Origin: Lophius americanus
Taxonomy: Eukaryota > Chordata > Actinopteri > Lophiiformes > Lophiidae
Direction of reading: 5' to 3'
Assembly: GCA_037951165.1 (NCBI GenBank)
Contig: JBBDHG010000008.1
Coordinates: forward strand, 9,803,501-9,867,500
DNA length: 64,000 nucleotides
Shown here piece after piece: positions 24,906 through 36,300 of the stretch; position 1 is the first letter of the stretch; every line of letters starts with the position of its first letter. The notes under the pieces are model-generated. The model was not told the origin of the DNA. It was given only the letters and a program-made list of their open reading frames with translations, and did not search any database. The position numbers and the translations under genes were made by a program.

Positions 24906-26014
24906 TGTGTTTATCCACGTCAAAGCCGTGCAGCCTGGGAGCCATAACCAGTGGGGTCCCATGCCTTTTTAATTAGGCTGTCTGCATTCTAAAAGTAAAA
25001 AAAATGTATATGCCAAAACGTATTTGATTGAATTTAACATAATACAATAAGACCTTTTTTTTTTTAATGTTTTTTCGTTTTGGATTCGGAACAAAATATA
25101 TTTTTAAAGAAAGTTTTATGTTATTTTCAGACGGGCATCAGAGCATAATTGTGACTCCTTTAGATTCCAAAGGATCTAAAGAGATTTTAAACTGATACGG
25201 ACTCGTTCAGTGTATGAATCCTGATAGAATGACGTTTGGGTCATGACTAAAGCCACTTCCTGTCAAGTCCTATAAGTAGTGATTTTTTTTTGTGGCATGC
25301 AACTTGGTGGCTTTTAGGTCGTTTTATGTCAAGTAGAAACAGTTGAAGTAGAAGCAGTTATGTCTTTGAACCTTATGAACATGGACCCATCCACTGCCTG
25401 AATCCTGCACGAAGTTGGACATATATTGGACCATATACAATGAAGCTATAGCGACTTAATCTCTAGTAGTATAAGTGATGATTTCTTCCTGGCATGTTAT
25501 TTGATGGCTGTGATGTCAATGACATGTGAATGGATTTGTCTGATATATTTTATGTTTTCGATTAGTAGTAGTATCAAGGATATCTTTTATTTAACAGCGA
25601 GAACCTGAACTTTCTCACTGTAATAGAGTGAAGCATTTGTGTTGCCACTGCAACATTTCGGTATGAAATGTAGCAGCAGAAACATTAGTAGTGTTGCATT
25701 TCTGCATTGAGAACTGCCACAGTGTCATGGTTACAGATTGGAATTATTGAGCGCATCCCACTCCCACATTATTGTGAATTGTTACTAAAAGATGCGGCAA
25801 TGTGGTCTTGATCTAGCTGTAAGTTTTGGTGTATAATTGGTTAATTTCTATAAGCTGTATAAAGCTGTGAGACGAGATTGTCTACACAAAGAAAAATGTG
25901 CTGCAAAAAAAAAAACACAGTAAGAAGAACTTCGCTGAATTGTAGTCAAATAAATTAATTGATTAGACAAACATATGCTGCTTATGACATGTGAATGTAC
26001 TTATATATTAAATG

Positions 26015-26040
26015 TATTATTATTATTATTATTATTATTT
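26015..26040. repeat. (TAT)n microsatellite
   Basis: Nine TAT/ATT units just upstream of the dgkq CpG-rich region. Confidence 0.9.
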
Positions 26041-26109
26041 GGTGAAGCTCAGTGATGAGGGCGGAGGAGGGAAGGGAAGGTGGGTGGAGACAAGGAAAGC
26101 GGTGAAGGG

Positions 26110-27081
26110 AAGGAGGAGGAGTAAATCAGTGTTAGCAACTCTGACGCGGAAGAGCAGCTTCCGAGAGGGAAGAAAAACCTCTACATGAACGTGCCCCCCC
26201 TCCGGCAGACTTCACACTTGTTGAGTAACGTTTATGTCCTGCAGTGGGGCGAGAACGGGCCTTCGTTTCATCCGCTCCCCGGTGCCTGTCCGCCGGCTGC
26301 TGCGCTGCTGGTACTCGGCTGCATGGCTGACAGACAGGTAGTGATTGTTAGCCTACCGGAAACATCATCCATCTGTTCCACACTCTTCAGCATCCAGCTG
26401 GACCGGATCGATAGTTCATCTTTTATTCATCGAGCTTTTCAAGCGGTGAAAATCAAACCGAGTTCTGCGCCGCCCCCCCCTCCCTCCGTAGATCACGGCT
26501 GGGTGGCACCGCTGTCTCCGGGCGGAGGGACTATGATCTCGGCGCGGTGGACTGTCCCTGCCGCGTGAGAGGACGACGTCGAAAAGGCGTAAAGCTGTGC
26601 ACTGTTGTCCCACCGTGACACCCGCTCTTTGGCTTAGGAAAGTGTTAACGCGATCAGTATTTGAGGGGCTTATATTTAGCTGATCTGTGAGGCGAAGCGC
26701 CTCGGAAGACACGCCGGCCACAGCGCCTCGTCTGCCGGACTGGGTGGCCCCGCTTGGTCCAACCGGTGGGATGACCTCCACCAGGAATTAACGACGTCAC
26801 ATTTACAAGAAAACTAATCCCGTTGGGATCGCAAAATCGTGACCCAGTTGACTGCTTTGGGTCTCTGGATCTGGGTAAGTAGCTTCTGAAGGGGGGAACC
26901 CTCCAGAACACTCACCGAGCACAGCGTCCTTTATCCGGGCTGGACTGCTGTGTCCGGCCCGCTGGGATGTCTCGCCATTTAGGCTGGAATATATGCTAGA
27001 TATTCATGCCTTTCTGCATCAGAGGTAAACGTGGTCATACATCTCCTGTAGGCGAGTTTGTGTGTAGTCCGGTAAGAGGAC
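26110..27081 (+). promoter_or_regulatory. dgkq: dgkq CpG-rich promoter and 5' UTR region
   Basis: Base composition changes sharply at about 26050 from AT-rich to GC-rich with many CpG dinucleotides (for example 26270-26330, 26460-26580, 26650-26780, 26930-26960), continuing into coding exon 1. No TATA box is evident, as expected for a CpG-island promoter. ORFs here on both strands are by-products of GC richness. The transcription start and any upstream non-coding exon cannot be fixed. Confidence 0.6.
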
Positions 27082-27307
27082 ATGGCTGACACCGGCCGGA
27101 GTAGACCGGCGGACGTAGCCGCCGTGAACTGCCGGACACCGAGCCCCCTGACCCCGAAGAAGAGGGCGCAGCAGTCCCCCGGTCTCCGGCACAGGTACCA
27201 GAGCTCCGCACCGGGCCACTGCCTCAGGAAAGTCACCCTGACCAAACCCACCTTCTGCCACAGCTGCAGCGACTTCATCTGGGGACTCGTCGGCTTCCTA
27301 TGCGAAG
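27082..27307 (+). CDS. dgkq: dgkq coding exon 1
   Basis: Residues 1-76 (last codon split, phase 1). A Pro/Ser/Arg-rich N-terminus is followed by the first half of C1a, HCLRKVTLTKPTFCHSC. Donor GAAG|GTAAAG. Confidence 0.95.
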
Positions 27308-30300
27308 GTAAAGCTGCTAAGAATAATACCGCATTATATATTAGATGTGTTGTTAATTATCCATAGTTAACCATGAACTCTACATGAGTGCATACACTAG
27401 ATTCTCCCTTGAAACGCCTTTAGAAATGAAGGATCCAGAGTGTTTGTCATCATCCTACACACTGAAGGATACATCATCTCCATCCACCAAACAACCAGTA
27501 AGGCAGCATTTCCTTGCCTCCTCATTTTCCTTTCTGTCCATTGTAGTCTTTTCCTTTCTGTATCCTCCTTAAATTTCCTCCATCCCTTTTCCTTCCCGCT
27601 CCTCTCCCTTCCTTTTCCTCCTTATTTCCTTGTACTTTCGTTCTTTCGGACATATTTATTGACCATTTTACGCTTTTCATATCCTTAGCTTTATTTCCCC
27701 ACACTGTCCATTGTTTCCCTTTTATTTGCCACATTTACCTCATATCCATTTGTCCTTTCCTATCTGTTTTACACCTTTCCCTTTTCCGCTTTGCATTTCC
27801 TCCTGATTCCTTACCTTTCCTTACCTACCCCTGTGCTGGTTTCTTCTTTTTTTTTTTAACCTCCTTACCTGATATTCCCTATTGTTTTCCTTTCATTTTT
27901 TATTTGTTTTTTCTGTCCTCTGTTTGCTTTTCTTATATTTAGTCTATTTTCCTCCTACTCCCTTGCCTTTTTCATGTTTTACTTCCTTTCCCTTCTCTGT
28001 TCCAAAGCCCCTTTTCATTCCCTTCTTGTTGTTTTCTTTCCTTTGCCTCTACTTATTTTTCCTTTTTATTCCTTCATTTCCCCGACCCTTCCTCTACTCT
28101 CCTTTCCCATTGTATCTTCCTTATGCTTTTGGCCCTTATCCTCCTCTTTCCTCTCCATGTCCTGATTTAATTTCCTCTTGATTTCTGTGTCAACCCTTTT
28201 CTTGCATTTACTCATTTTTCCCCATCTCCCTCTTTATTTGATGGACTTTCCTCTCATTATTTTATATTCCCTTCCATCCTTCCATTGAATGCTGTTATTT
28301 TCTTTTGCCTCTACTTCCCCTTTCACAGTAAGACACTATCTAATCAAGAATTCAATAAGCGAACTAAAGAGCAGATCCAAGAAAACACACACACACCCAC
28401 ACTCTGCCCAGCAACGCACTGGTCGTCTCTGGTGTGTGTCTCTGAGGTGGTTTCAAGCGTCTATTGCGCAATCAGAGCTGTAGTCAAGTCGTGATTTACT
28501 TCCTCTTGTTGGCATGGCAACAGGTGGTGAGTTTGTGTGACCGTGAGCATAGAGATGACCACCATCCTCTTCAAATGGCTGCAGATGCATTAAGAGCTGC
28601 AGCTGAACAACAACACTGATGGGTTATGTAACATTTCTTCTTTAAGGATTAACACATACCTGTGATGTCATCAGAGTTCTCCATCTGCCTGTGGAAAACA
28701 TCATAATAAAATGCTCAATCTCTTTCTATCAAGTCATTTATGTTTCTAAAAGTTCACTGAACACATTAACTCCATATATTAAAAGGACAATTAAGAAATA
28801 AAATTGCTTCAATGATCTTATTTGGGTAGTTTTGTCTATTATCAGAATCAGAATCAGCTTTATTGCCCATATATATGCATACAAGGAATTTGAATCCGGT
28901 TAACTTGGAACTCTCACAGTACGAACATCATATAAATAATTAAAAATTAAGTGGTCGAGGTAATAAACAAATATACAAGCTATAAACAAATGCAGATGTT
29001 CCTGTGTACAGGCTATATGCATTTAAATATATATGTATTTATATGTATATATAAATATATATGACAGTGCAGTGATTTCTAGAATGCTCAGCCTGTTGTC
29101 TGTAAACATGTGACATCACTGTGACTATGTCTGAAACGTGAGCAGTGATAGTGTTGGTGTTCGACTGTGTCATCAGAGGAGAGGATCCCCAGTGGATCTC
29201 TGGTGGTTTGCTGTAGTTAAATATTGAAGGGGACGTTTGCAGGACTACACTAAGGATTTATTTTATTATATAAAAGGTTATACGATCACCTATGTTTATT
29301 AGTGCCAGTGGTTTTAATGAAATTCCGCATGAAAGTCTAAACAGTAGGCCAACACTGAGATACAAAATGTGCAGTGTTTTTAACATTGTTGTTGTACTGA
29401 ATGACTTGATACCTCAGAATGTGTATCTGCTAGATGTCTATAAAAGTTGTCTTCATGACCTTTTGCTCATGGGGTGGAACAGGGAACTTTGAGGTGGATG
29501 CTGAATGCATTTCAGATGCAACATCTTCTATCTGTGAAGCAGTTTCTCCATCTGAAAAACTGCAAAAGCCCTCAAATGCAAAAGGGACAAACTAGTAGCA
29601 AGACCATCCATCTGTATTACTTAGAGACAGGTGTATCTTTACAGGAGTATCAATATCTCAGTACAAGATCAAAATAAAGCTGGATTGTGGTATCTAAATC
29701 CTTTGCCAGAAAGATTTACAATCAAACAACCAACACAAATCTTAAAACATACAGGGAGACAGTGGAGGAAGGTGGTCCCAAGTTGCCTGATTTGAAAACA
29801 AGTCTATTTGCTGAAGACTTTAACACCTTGGATGATTTCCAAATTTTAAGATCCCTAAAATGCATTCATGCCAGCAGACCACTATGTTGACAGAACTGTG
29901 TTTTTGCGCAACCACATAATGACAAACTAATCTCTGAGACAACCTTCAACATTTCCGGCCTCTGAAAAGAAGTCACGTGCGGCCTCGTGTGTGAACACGA
30001 CACATTCAGTCCATTTTCCAACACTGTGAAGGGATCATCAATTGTACCGTTGCACCCAGGACATAGGAAACACTTTTTTGATGTCACCATGACGAAGGTG
30101 CTTTCCTCAGATCTGCCTCAAAATGTACCCCACTCTCTCGTGACTCAAAATCAATCACTCGACCGATCTCTTGAGGAAAAAAACGGGCGTTTTTGATCAC
30201 ATGACCTCCACTACCTCCTGTTGGCAGAGCGGAGTTAATTACCGTTGGATATATGAATGCTGCGTGAGGAAAAATAAACAAACTTAGTATTATGTTCTCA

Positions 30301-33300
30301 GGCAGAAACTGAGTCACTCTGATTAATTAGCAGCCTATATGATGTTTTTTAATGGCACGTCGGACAGGAAACACCTGGCGTATGTGCTTTTCAGGTGATG
30401 ACGCAGAGCTGTAACAAGTAATTGACTGCAGTGTTGTTGGTGAGCTCAGTGTGTGAAGCTGGTCACAGTGAACATGTTTGGTTTACCGCAAAAACAAAAA
30501 AAACTGCACAACCTTAATGTCAGTTCAACAACAAACACAGGAAAAGCAGTTGAGGTGGAGATGGAGCTACACCTTCCTTTTTTTTTTATTGAAAGCCTCC
30601 TCAAAAGCGAGCATTTCTTTTTATCGAATTTAAAAGCGTTTTCCTTTTCCTATTTTTTTTCTTTCAATGTATGCAAAATCATGAGTCACCCACGTCTAAC
30701 ATTGTTTCAAAAGCATAAACTCTGCATCCCGCTGATGGCCAACACATTCACACTTACACAATATGTGTGATTATTAAGGTAATGGAGTAAATTTGATTTG
30801 CTATATAAGCCAGGGAGGATGCAGGTAAATGCTCTATTTTGTTAGTAATGGATGAGACCCAGACAAAGAGATCCGGATCCACAGACCTCATCTCAGTCCC
30901 TGAACATGTTCTTGACGTAAGTTAGGCTTCTGATGCAACATTTGCACAAATAGCAGACTAAATTGGTGCTACTTGAAGCTATGGTTTCTTTCCCAAACCA
31001 TGTTTTGAAATCAATTTTTGATGTGCGATCTTAACTTATATCTGCCATTTTTCCTATGTTCATCAGTGAAATTTCTTTCTATGACACTTTTGCACACTTC
31101 ATCATCACTTACTCAAAGAATGCTTAATTTATTCGCTTTTTAAGCAAATAAATCAGGCATGCCCTGTCCATGGTTGATCAGTCATTCACTGTCATACTTT
31201 GGTCAGTGCGTGACTACGCAAAACCCCCTTCTACAACTTTTATTCAAGTGTGATGCATTACGAGTGTTGCATGTGACCTGTAGTACCTTAGCAAGGTTGT
31301 AGAAGATCAACATAAAATCAGTCATCATTTCGTAGACAAAGTTGTTGTTATTTCTTCGTTGGTATGGTTAGCATGATAGTGTTTACCATATTTTATCTCT
31401 TAATGTAAAATGTTTGCATAATAACATCAGCTAATAATAAGAACATGACAAAATCTCTCTGCTTAATATTAGATAGCTTTGCAGGTAAGATAACTAAGCT
31501 GTGTAAAAAAAAAAGAAGATAAATAGAAACTTAATAAGACTCACACTGAGGTAAATATAAAATAATGAGTGTTATTTTGTTTAAAGAAAAGCATATGTCA
31601 GACTTGTAACATAAGAGTCCTGTCATTTTGAAGTCCCCATATATTTTGCCTTATCTGTCAGTGATTCGTTCCAGAACACTTCAGTTTATCACTCTTATTT
31701 CCCACACAGACAAATATAGTTTTTGCTTTATTGTTCCAGAGGACATTATTGATCTTGAAAGAAACTCCTTCCAGGAAAGCAAGAAAACACTGTAATCAAA
31801 CCATGTACATGAAATAATAATAATTAAACATGACACCAGTTTCAATGGCAATTCTTCAGGTTGAGTGTAACTTAATTTTTTTTCCTTCTGATTGTGAATA
31901 GTTGTTAAAGAATTCAGTGACGGTCATGTGTCTTTATCTTCAAAACAAGATGTAGTATAAAAAAATGACCTCCGATTGACTTGTGGGTAAAACAGAGATG
32001 CCTGTTGACATTTCTTAACCAGTAGTGAAATTGAGTGAAAATTTGGTATTTTTTGCATTTCTTTTGAACCCATGTTAACTGAAATCAAGCCAGCTGGAGG
32101 TCAGCAGCATAGTGGGAGTGTAGGAAATGGTACCTGACGGTGTTAGTGCCTTGCTCTCTAACAGTTCTCTGTCTCCTCCTCAGTATGTAACCTCATGTGT
32201 CATGAGAAATGCCTGAAGACTCTTCGTTCAGTTTGTTCCTGCATGACTCCATCTTTGGTCCGGGTGAGTAACAAGCAGATGCTTAAACTCTAAAAACTCT
32301 GACATGATGTTTATTGATGAGCTCAGCTCTGATCACTAAGCCTGACTATCTCTGCACCAATCAATGAGACAGCAATGAAAGCAAGCATGCAGTAACTGAA
32401 CTGGAGGGAACTGGTGATCCACTTGTCTTATGAAAGAAAAACGTATCGTTAGTTCAGTCCAGGTGGCTCAGGATCAAAACCATGTCACCCGAAGGAAAGA
32501 CCTTTGACTATATTTAACCCGAAACCACAAAAACTGCTTCAAGGATTTTCCTTGAAGCTTGGTAGAAGTCTTGGACATGTAGATGGGAAAGTCTCAGAAA
32601 AGTCTGATGTGGATCCAGGTAAAAGGGCATTCAGGGATTTTTTCCACTTTCTTGTGCATTGCAAGACATTTTTGTCATTATGTATTGATGGATTATCATG
32701 AAACAGTGGAGTGGTGTAGGATGACTGAAGACACCATGAATTACACATAAACTTCACTCTAAACTTGACATATTTTCATTAAACTTGTGAGGATAGATAA
32801 GTAATTACAATTTGGATTCAGCTTTAATTTAGCTAAAAAGGACAGTTGGGCCTCAGTTCATACAATCTAAGCAATAACTACAGTGGTTATTCAAAAAAAG
32901 TCTGAGTTCACTTGTTTGATCTGCTTCAAATTTTAGTGGTTGAAAACATAAAACTGCGTGGAAGAGCAAAATAAACAACTCACCACTTACTGAACATGCC
33001 TTGATTTCACATTACCTCTGCCGGGAAGTTTAAGTTTTCACACCATTCTGTGTGTTTGATGATTTGTCAGCAGAATTATGCAAAATCTATTCAAGGGATT
33101 TCCAGAATAGACTTCATTCAATTTAGTTGCAGATTGTTTTTGGGTTTTTTCACTTTCTTTTCACCATTGCAATAGGAACTTTAAAAAAGAAAAATTGATA
33201 CATTCTGGTGGAAAAAATAATCAGACCTATTCAAACACTTTTGGAGTATTTTGGCCTATAACAGTAATGTTTATTAGACATATTAACTTTGTGCATTTGA

Positions 33301-36300
33301 AGACAATATAGAAAAGATGTGAATGCACTTGCACCTGCATTCTCTTTTATTGTGGATCATGTTTTTGCTCTTTAGCACTTGCTCTTAATGTAGGCTGTGT
33401 ACTCTGATGTCATGGCGAAAACCAGCTGCTGAGGTCAGGGACCCCGGGGCTCTGGCTCCATCATCCAGTGCTGGATGTTAACATGTTATGCTGTTATATA
33501 ACACACCATGCTTTTGCAAGTAATGGTTGATGTTGTTGTTACATTCAAGACCACCCTCAGAGTGTTTATATTGAACTAGAACAAAAAAAATGTTTCTCAT
33601 TACGCCATCAACCTACACACGTCTGTCTAGCTTTCCTGAACGATGCTTCAACCCTCCAAAAAGTTTTGTCCACATTTATTATGTATTTGTACTAAGAAAT
33701 GTTGAAGAGTCCCATCATATGTCATGGAAAGAGTAGTTGAGAGAACATCACAGTCTCTTTGGCCCTTTGGCATTGAGAGATAAAATTTTGTTGTGAAAAT
33801 AAATCCATTAAAAAAAATTTTTTGCAATAACTCTTATAACTGAATTTTCATTTTTTTCAAAAAAAAGTTTCTTAATGACATTAGATGAACTGACTTAAAA
33901 TGAAAATCTGATTGTTACCAGAGAAATTAGAGACTATAGCGTAAAATCTCCCCACATTGTGTAAAGATATAAAAAGTCCTGGATCCACTCCTTACCAAAA
34001 TGTAATGGTTCTGATGCCTACCTCATCCGTCTGCCAAATGTTGTGAAAATCCTTTCATTAGTTTGACTGGACACGTCAAACAATGTCCAATCTACAACCA
34101 CTCTATAATAAAAAAATAAAGTAATGTTTGGTTCTGATGTGGACCTACATCAGGATTTTTTCTGGTCACAACCCAACAATCCTCAAAAGTTTCTGAAATG
34201 TAAACTTTTCATGTAATCTTGCTAAGCAAGAAGTTAAAAAGCAGAAAAGGAAATGTAGATAATACAAAATAATTCCAATAATAAAATCAAACAAAGGTGA
34301 TTATAACACCAACGACTTCAGTCAATGACTAATTGACTTAAATGAAAAAACATGGCATGAGCAAAGTAAGGACAGGTTTTCACTGCTGTGATCTGTATTC
34401 AGAACCTTTACTGAAGTAAAGTTGTAAGAATGTGAATTTAGTCCAGATTCTAGCCTGCATTAGAAATTATAACAATGTGACAATAATACAGTCAGAATGT
34501 ACGTCAATAGATTAGACAAGACACTACAAATGTAAAAGTGCTCATTATTATAAAAAACAGTTCCTTCAGATTGAGAAAGTGTGGAGCCTGCACCGTCCCG
34601 AAAGAGGGTACCTCTTATCTTTATGTATAGTCTTCCAGGGTACCATTACTTTATTCTGAACTTCAGGGTTTTCTGTTGAGTTGAGTTCTTGATGCTTCAA
34701 CCTGAGTGGCTGCAATAATCTACTGTAAGTAACCACAGCTGTGAGATAACTAGTGAAAATAGTTGCTTCTGACCTTCGGACACATAAAGAGGTATAAACT
34801 GGATATAAAAGTACCTCAAATTTGTGCTATGGCTTATGGCGTACGTGTCGTTCTCTGAAGCCTCATACGATGTGTTGCTTTGATGAGTTTGAAGAACCTA
34901 ATCAGTTAATGGAGATATTTGACGTAGCAAAGTTTTTATATACGTGCTGTGAAATAGTATTTGACCCCCTTGAAATTTCCTCTATTTTTCAGTGTCTCCC
35001 ATATCAAATTGTCAGATTTTCAAACAAAATTCATCGTAAAACTTGATTAAATACGAAATATGAGTAATAGATCAGGTAAAGGTTAACTGGGAAAGCTGCA
35101 GTAACAACTGGTTGCAGCCGCACCGGACACACTCAAACCAGATTACTACAAATCCTCTTCAACCAAGTCATGGCTTAAATGGACCATTTGCAGAAGAAGG
35201 AATTTGACTTATAACAAAATTCATCGTAAAACTTGATTAAATACGAAATATGAGTAATAGATCAGGTAAAGGTTAACTGGGAAAGCTGCAGTAACAACTG
35301 GTTGCAGCCGCACCGGACACACTCAAACCAGATTACTACAAATCCTCTTCAACCAAGTCATGGCTTAAATGGACCATTTGCAGAAGAAGGAATTTGACTT
35401 ATAGGTTTCAACTGTAGCGCACTATGCCAAAATCGAAAGAAGAAGAAAACGAACGGTCCGGGATTGTTTCTGATGCTCTGGGTCCCACAGATCCACAGTG
35501 ACACACATCATGTACAACCTTCCTGAAAGTGGCCTACCCTTCTAAACTCTTACACCTATAGGAATTATCCAAGATCCAAAGAAAACCTTTAAGGAACTGC
35601 ATTTATCTTTTCTCAATGAAGGTCAGGGTTAATTGCTCCACTATTTAAAATGTGCTAGCCAAAAATGGCGTCCATGTGAGAGAGAGAGAGCTGAAGGCCA
35701 CAGCCCACCCCAGAAGAACATTAACGCTGGCTGACTTTTCTCTGTAAATCTCTACCTAAACTCTTTGAATGAATTTGAATGGCTGTGCCACCACAGCCAT
35801 TGAGATGCTGTGGTGGCACCTGGAAAGATCGCATCAGGCTCACAATTCCTCCAATGTGGCTGCACTAAAGCAGTTCTGCACAGATGAATGGGCCAAAATT
35901 CCACCGCAGCGATGTCTGAGGGTGATCTCCAGTTATCTGAAGCAGTTGCAGTTATTTCTGCTGTAGGTGGCACAACCAGCTATTATACTTTTCCATGTTA
36001 GTGATTTTGCTATTGGATGCAAGCTTTTACATTATTGAATTTAATTATTTATAACTTGGGTTTTCTGTTTACTCAGGTTGCCTCTGTTTTATGCTTATTT
36101 TTTATTACGACACTGTTTTGTATGAGACACTTGCATAAACATAATAAATCAGTAGGGGTTTCCAATACTTTTTCCCAGCACTGTATTCTATTTATTCACA
36201 CTACATGGGATAAAATGGTGTGCATCTGTATTTATGGTCACAGAATGAAAAATTGCCTTATTTTCTGCCAACATTTGCGTCATTTGTATGAAGAATGTTG

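Larger units (their letters stand above)
18854..26110. other. Intergenic region between divergent mgat4b and dgkq
   Basis: No exon with acceptable splice sites and recognisable protein similarity was found on either strand. Apart from the minisatellite, the inverted repeat and the retroelement-like segment listed separately, it is AT-rich sequence. ORFs of 60-100 codons here have no recognisable motif and are treated as chance. Confidence 0.6.
27308..32183 (+). other. dgkq: dgkq intron 1
   Basis: About 4.9 kb. It starts with an 800-bp pyrimidine-rich tract (separate entry) and contains a retroelement tail near 28845. The stretch 29290-30770 has several short ORFs without recognisable motifs, and 30780-32160 is AT-rich with nothing to annotate. 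Confidence 0.8.
34941..36184 (+). mobile_element. Tc1/mariner-like element, degenerate
   Basis: Termini are inverted: left TACGTGCTGTGAAATAGTAT and, on the minus strand from 36184, TACAGTGCTGGGAAAAAGTA, both followed by TTGACCC/TTGGAAACCC-like sequence. The outermost bases are TA, as expected for Tc1 targets. Inside are remnants of a Tc1 transposase on the plus strand. About 1.24 kb, shorter than a typical full element despite an internal duplication, so substantial deletion has occurred. Confidence 0.8.

Noticed and set aside
26185..26911. ORFs of 85-127 codons on both strands in the CpG-rich region
   Set aside because: High GC lowers stop frequency. No domain or splice context was recognised; they lie in the presumed dgkq promoter and 5' UTR.
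27882..28181. Hydrophobic Phe/Leu/Ser ORF as a small membrane protein
   Set aside because: It is a product of the pyrimidine-rich tract in dgkq intron 1; other frames of the same tract look the same.
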